A stretch of 64,000 nt of DNA from positions 62,001 to 126,000 of the IMG/VR virus record IMGVR_UViG_3300036760_000522. One strand, 5' to 3'. The notes below the pieces were generated by a model. The model was not told where the DNA came from. It did no database searches and was given only the letters and a program-made list of their open reading frames with translations. This document shows, piece after piece, positions 61,416 to 64,000 of this stretch; within the stretch, counting starts at the first letter, position 1; the number at the start of each line of letters is the position of its first letter. This DNA comes from a virus. Made by a program: the position numbers and the translations under genes.

Positions 61416-62651
61416 AATAGCAAAGGGAACGTCTGCGAGCAAGAAGCGATGTGGATTGAAGAAGCGATCGCTCTCGCCGAAGTCCTCGTTCACGAACACG
61501 TCGTAGTCCGCGTTTTCGTAAGCGGCTTCCGTGAACTCAAGCTCAGCACCGAACCCGCCATGCGCACCAAGCGCCAAGACTTTGCCCTCGAAGGCCGCTA
61601 GGTTGTCCGTGTACGTCGTATCGCCTGCCAGGCCGCACGTAATGTCCCTGATTGTGGTCAGGCTGGCGTAGGAGTCGACGATGCCACCAATCTTGAGGTA
61701 ACGAGGTTCTGAGGCGAAGTCGACACCGGTTGAGTCTCCTGCGAGGAAGTGGAAGCTTGGCGTCGGCCAGTTGGGATTGTCGAGATGTTGTGTGCTGACC
61801 ACGTAGAAGACCTGGTCATTCGTCGCGTTCACGATCCCAAGCTCAGCAAGCTTGGCCGCCAAGAACTCAAGCCCTGGGATCCCCGGCACTGGCGAGATCC
61901 CTGTTGGGTCAGCTTGCTTCAGTTGAAACAGCAACGCGAAGATTTGCGGAGTTGGGTCGAAGTAGATCCCGAGAGAGGTGACGAACTGTAGGAGCCCACA
62001 GTTGGGTGCCGAGAACGCCTGCTGTGTTGCGTCGGCGACCATCGAACCCTCCCAAAGGAACAAGCCCGCATAGTGGTCAGGGAACGCGTTGACGGTCGCT
62101 TGTGCGAACATGGCGCCACCGACGTAGCCTCCAATCACGACCTTCTGGCTGGGGTTGTAGGCGGCAAGGACAAGGCCCCTCACGAACTCAGCGTCGTCGA
62201 TCCTGGTCTGAACGGTCCAACTGCCCATCGCGAGACATCCGGTTGACTCACACGTCCCTGGGGCTTGCTTCGACAGCCTGTCGTCGATCACCCAGACATC
62301 GAACCCTAGCGTTGCGAGGGAGCCCAGAAAGGACTTCCGGTAGTTGGTCGTCTCTGTGAGCTCGTACCATCGGACGTCGTATCCAAATGGTCCGTGAAGA
62401 ATGACCGGCTTGTGTGAGTACGAAGACTTGACGCGAGTCACCCCAAACACGTTCAGAGGATCTGTCCCCTGCTGGACGGTGTGCTTGGTTCGTGTGAGAC
62501 CCGTCGCAGGGTTGTCGATCACCGTGGCAGTGACAGAGTAGTCGCTGAGTGCTTGTGTGACCACCTCGACATCTTGTGAGGCTTGTTGATCAGGTGCGCC
62601 TGAGCACGCAAAAAGTAGGGCAACGGCGAGTGTGATTTGGATGGTTTTCAT
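61395..62651 (-). CDS. Alpha/beta-hydrolase-like lipoprotein without nucleophile Ser
   Basis: ATG 62651 gives 418 residues with a lipoprotein signal (MKTIQITLAVALLFAC); an earlier in-frame ATG at 62675 would add eight residues. The body follows an alpha/beta hydrolase (HGPFGYDVRWYEL, LGFDVWVIDDRLS, VVIGGYVGGAMFAQ, a late LGAHGG). In active enzymes the turn would read G-x-S-x-G; here it is GYVGG, so the Ser is missing. The Gln/Ala-rich stretch after the lipid Cys resembles lipoproteins of myxobacteria, which suggests capture from such a host. A binding or decoy role is more likely than catalysis. Confidence 0.6.
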   Translation of the reverse strand: MKTIQITLAVALLFACSGAPDQQASQDVEVVTQALSDYSVTATVIDNPATGLTRTKHTVQQGTDPLNVFGVTRVKSSYSHKPVILHGPFGYDVRWYELTETTNYRKSFLGSLATLGFDVWVIDDRLSKQAPGTCESTGCLAMGSWTVQTRIDDAEFVRGLVLAAYNPSQKVVIGGYVGGAMFAQATVNAFPDHYAGLFLWEGSMVADATQQAFSAPNCGLLQFVTSLGIYFDPTPQIFALLFQLKQADPTGISPVPGIPGLEFLAAKLAELGIVNATNDQVFYVVSTQHLDNPNWPTPSFHFLAGDSTGVDFASEPRYLKIGGIVDSYASLTTIRDITCGLAGDTTYTDNLAAFEGKVLALGAHGGFGAELEFTEAAYENADYDVFVNEDFGESDRFFNPHRFLLADVPFAIWASTVF

Positions 62652-62697
62652 GATGTGGGGAAACCTACGATCCAAAATACGATCAAGTCAATATTTA

Positions 62698-62773
62698 TGG
62701 AGCGGGTGACCGGAATCGAACCGGCCGACATTTGCTTGGAAGGCAACGACCTCGCCATTGAGGTGACACCCGC
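62698..62773 (-). tRNA. tRNA-Gly (TCC)
   Basis: Acceptor GCGGGTG/CACCCGC, D-stem ACCT/AGGT, anticodon loop CTTCCAA (TCC, reads GGA), T-arm GCCGG-TTCGATT-CCGGT, encoded CCA. Complete. Confidence 0.88.
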
Positions 62774-62781
62774 GAGAATAG

Positions 62782-62853
62782 CTGTAGGGGAGGGATTCGA
62801 ACCCCCGATCTGTCGGTTAACAGCCGACCGCTTTACCGCTTAGCCACCCTACA
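62782..62853 (-). tRNA. tRNA-Asn (GTT)
   Basis: Acceptor TGTAGGG/CCCTACA, D-stem GCT/AGC, anticodon loop CTGTTAA (GTT), T-loop TTCGAAT. CCA not encoded. Complete. Confidence 0.87.
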
Positions 62854-62854
62854 A

Positions 62855-62930
62855 TGGCGTCCCATGACGGATTCGAACCGTCGCTACCTGCGTGAGAAGC
62901 AAACGTCCTGAGCCACTAGACCCTTCAATT
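62855..62930 (-). tRNA. tRNA-Glu (CTC), 5' acceptor strand missing
   Basis: A D-arm (GTC/GAC around TAGTGGCTCA), anticodon loop TTCTCAC (CTC, reads GAG), T-arm GACGG-TTCGAAT-CCGTC, acceptor 3' strand ATGGGAC, G73 and CCA are all present. The 5' strand should read GTCCCAT, but the sequence there does not pair. The 5' end is therefore approximate and the gene may be inactive. Confidence 0.55.
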
Positions 62931-62986
62931 CCCAATCGATCTGATCCCTACTTACGCGGATCACAAAACAAAGAAACAAGTTTGTG

Positions 62987-63020
62987 GGCAGATCGGTACC
63001 TTGGTGGGCACCGATCTGCC
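62987..63020. other. 11-base-pair hairpin between tRNA genes
   Basis: GGCAGATCGGT (62987-62997) pairs perfectly with ACCGATCTGCC (63010-63020) over a 12-base loop. No T-run follows on either strand, so it is not a classical terminator. It may be a processing site for the tRNA transcript or a structured RNA. The rest of 62934-63093 holds no convincing gene. Confidence 0.45.
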
Positions 63021-63093
63021 ACACGAGTGAAAAACACGAATTGTCAAAAAGCAAGGTCCTCGAAAGGACTTTTGAAGAGACCTGAAGTCTCAG

Positions 63094-63165
63094 TTCCAGG
63101 AGCTGGAATCGAACCAGCGTTCCGTCGTTCAGAGCGACGTGGCCTACCAATTAGCCGATCCTGGA
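63094..63165 (-). tRNA. tRNA-Gln (CTG)
   Basis: Acceptor TCCAGGA/TCCTGGA, D-stem GGCT/GGCC-type, anticodon loop CTCTGAA (CTG, reads CAG), T-arm GCTGG-TTCGATT-CCAGC. CCA not encoded. Confidence 0.87.
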
Positions 63166-63181
63166 ATACGAACTTCTTCTG

Positions 63182-63254
63182 TGGGCTGCCCGAGAATCGA
63201 ACTCGGAACTTTCAGGTTAAGAACCTGCTACTCTACCTGTTGAGTTAGCAACCC
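63182..63254 (-). tRNA. tRNA-Lys (CTT)
   Basis: Acceptor GGGTTGC/GCAGCCC (one G-T pair), D-stem ACTC/GAGT, anticodon loop TTCTTAA (CTT, reads AAG), T-arm CCGAG-TTCGATT-CTCGG. CCA not encoded. Confidence 0.86.
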
Positions 63255-63260
63255 ATCAAG

Positions 63261-63333
63261 TGGAGGTGACAGGGATCGAACCTGCAATCTACGTGTTAAA
63301 AGCACGTTGCATTACCAATTTAGCTACACCTCC
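63261..63333 (-). tRNA. tRNA-Lys (TTT)
   Basis: Acceptor GGAGGTG/CACCTCC, anticodon arm ACGTG-CTTTTAA-CACGT (TTT, reads AAA), T-arm GCAGG-TTCGATC-CCTGT. CCA not encoded. Confidence 0.88.
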
Positions 63334-63344
63334 ATTCGTTGTGT

Positions 63345-63366
63345 GCCCGCCTTCACGGGCTTGTGT
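63345..63366. other. Small GC hairpin, possible terminator
   Basis: GCCCG (63345-63349) pairs with CGGGC (63356-63360) over a six-base loop, followed on the plus strand by TTGTGTTT. It separates tRNA-Lys from tRNA-Tyr. Weak as a terminator. Confidence 0.3.
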
Positions 63367-63398
63367 TTCACTGTTTTCATGATCGTGTCTTTCTTTTG

Positions 63399-63481
63399 TG
63401 GGTCCGTGAAGAGTTGAACTTCTTAGCCAATGGCCCCACGTTTACAGCGTGAGTCGCGTTCCGACGACGAACCCCGGACCC
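63399..63481 (-). tRNA. tRNA-Tyr (GTA)
   Basis: Acceptor GGGTCCG/CGGACCC, anticodon loop CTGTAAA (GTA), a long variable arm as expected for tyrosine tRNA, T-arm GAAG-TTCAACT-CTTC. CCA not encoded. First tRNA of the array in the direction of transcription. Confidence 0.85.
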
Positions 63482-63488
63482 AGAAATG

Positions 63489-63522
63489 TCAAAAGCCGCC
63501 TCGGATTTCCCGGGCGGCTTCA
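63489..63522 (-). terminator. Rho-independent terminator after the DUF1778-like gene
   Basis: On the minus strand AAGCCGCC and GGCGGCTT form an 8-base-pair stem followed by TTTT. It lies 27 bases after the stop of the gene at 63549 and just before tRNA-Tyr, so it separates that gene from the tRNA array. Confidence 0.65.
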
Positions 63523-63548
63523 AAGAACAAAGTTTGGTGAGTTCTTTC

Positions 63549-63791
63549 TCAGCCGCCTCGACAATACGTCTCCGAATTCATATACCGCTTCGCTGCTTCT
63601 CGTAGGCGTTGACTTGGCTGCGGGGGATTTTCGATGAGTCCCATTACTGTCGTAAACGCCTCAGCAGACAACGTGATGACAGTGTCGCTATCCAAACCAC
63701 GCGGGACATCTGACGCTCGGAGATCCGTGAGCGGTTTCCTGGGACCGTCAAGGTAGGTCACCGCTGGTGTGGGCCACAATTCACGAGGCAT
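63549..63791 (-). CDS. DUF1778/TacA-like C-terminal domain protein
   Basis: The product is 80 residues. The second half (DTVITLSAEAFTTVMGLIEN, then PPQPSQRLREAAKRY) resembles the C-terminal part of DUF1778 antitoxins (TacA type), with the characteristic L-x-x-P-P-x-P-x-x-x-L pattern that wraps the acetyltransferase toxin. The first half is Pro/Arg-rich and lacks the ribbon-helix-helix DNA-binding part. No acetyltransferase toxin gene is in view. It could be a phage-borne anti-toxin that neutralises a host toxin; this is inference. Confidence 0.5.
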   Translation of the reverse strand: MPRELWPTPAVTYLDGPRKPLTDLRASDVPRGLDSDTVITLSAEAFTTVMGLIENPPQPSQRLREAAKRYMNSETYCRGG

Positions 63792-64000
63792 GACGGATCG
63801 AACCTGACAGGAACTAACTAGCCCGTCAAGTGAAATCGTTCATCGGCACAGCTCCCCGAAATGATAGACTCTTATGTGATCGATCCCGGCACGCTCCTCA
63901 AGGAGTAAGGGTCTGTTTATGGAGTCCACGCTTGTCGGTCCGTAGACGACAAGCGTGTTGGCGTTTTCCGGCCAGTGCGCCAAGACTTCCCGTTTTGACA
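63792..64000. other. Non-coding right edge with hairpins
   Basis: No gene is evident in these 209 bases. A perfect 11-base stem CACGCTTGTCG/CGACAAGCGTG lies at 63927-63957, overlapping a tiny plus-strand ORF (63919, eight codons, AAGGAG upstream). A CTCC/GGAG stem is at 63893-63904. On the minus strand near 63792-63828 there is a T-loop-like TTCGATC between TGACGG and CCGTCA, perhaps a tRNA remnant. Control signals for the flanking genes are likely here. Confidence 0.35.

Noticed and set aside
62884-63150. 88-codon minus-strand frame between tRNA genes
   Set aside because: It begins in tRNA-Gln, ends in tRNA-Glu and covers a hairpin; no domain is visible.
63792-63830. A further tRNA gene
   Set aside because: A T-loop-like word and a TGACGG/CCGTCA pair are present, but no anticodon or D-arm fits in the space.

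Overview
The window is part of a large genome of a contractile-tailed (myovirus-type) phage. The evidence is a tail sheath, tail tube, tape measure, baseplate hub, spike and wedge genes in ordered blocks, very short gaps or 1-4 base overlaps between genes, two inteins, three freestanding homing-type endonucleases, and a dense tRNA array. No capsid, portal or terminase gene is visible. They probably lie to the left, because the first genes look like neck proteins. Host-like cargo with lipoprotein signal peptides (an HtrA-like protease and an alpha/beta-hydrolase-like protein) points to a Gram-negative host. The N-terminus of the hydrolase-like lipoprotein is reminiscent of myxobacterial lipoproteins; that is only an impression.

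Layout. 1-5.9 kb (+): end of an intein-containing structural protein, a neck/tail-completion candidate, a coiled-coil protein, a Dps-like ferritin, an actin-fold ATPase, a structural protein, a zinc-ribbon protein and a GIY-YIG endonuclease. 6-10.2 kb (+): a very large sheath protein. 10.3-21.5 kb: small proteins sharing an R-[IV]-[VA]-x-R-[FY] motif, a lone minus-strand GroES, a degenerate J-domain protein, a UvrD-like helicase split by an intein, and unknowns. 21.5-35.8 kb (+): tail tube, chaperone candidates, tape measure, tail lysin, hub and spike. 35.8-47.8 kb (+): an orphan D12-class adenine methyltransferase, small proteins, a 1949-residue baseplate-type protein, another structural protein, a zinc-finger protein and an HtrA-like lipoprotein protease.

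47.8-56.4 kb (-): a second baseplate operon, transcribed as HExxH metalloprotease, HNH endonuclease, structural protein, gp25-like wedge, gpJ/gp6-like wedge, GIY-YIG endonuclease, tail protein. The two plus- and minus-strand baseplate operons converge near 47.8 kb. 56.4-64 kb: a CheY-like receiver protein, then 18 tRNA genes or tRNA-like genes (all minus strand) mixed with small genes, a LexA-like repressor lacking its catalytic dyad, a DUF3307 membrane protein, the hydrolase-like lipoprotein and a DUF1778-like protein.

Themes. The phage carries many host-type stress and regulatory functions: GroES, J-domain, Dps, HtrA, LexA, receiver domain. It is also heavily colonised by homing elements, and one tRNA gene abuts the remnant of an HNH endonuclease. 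All functional calls come from reading motifs by eye; no database search was run.
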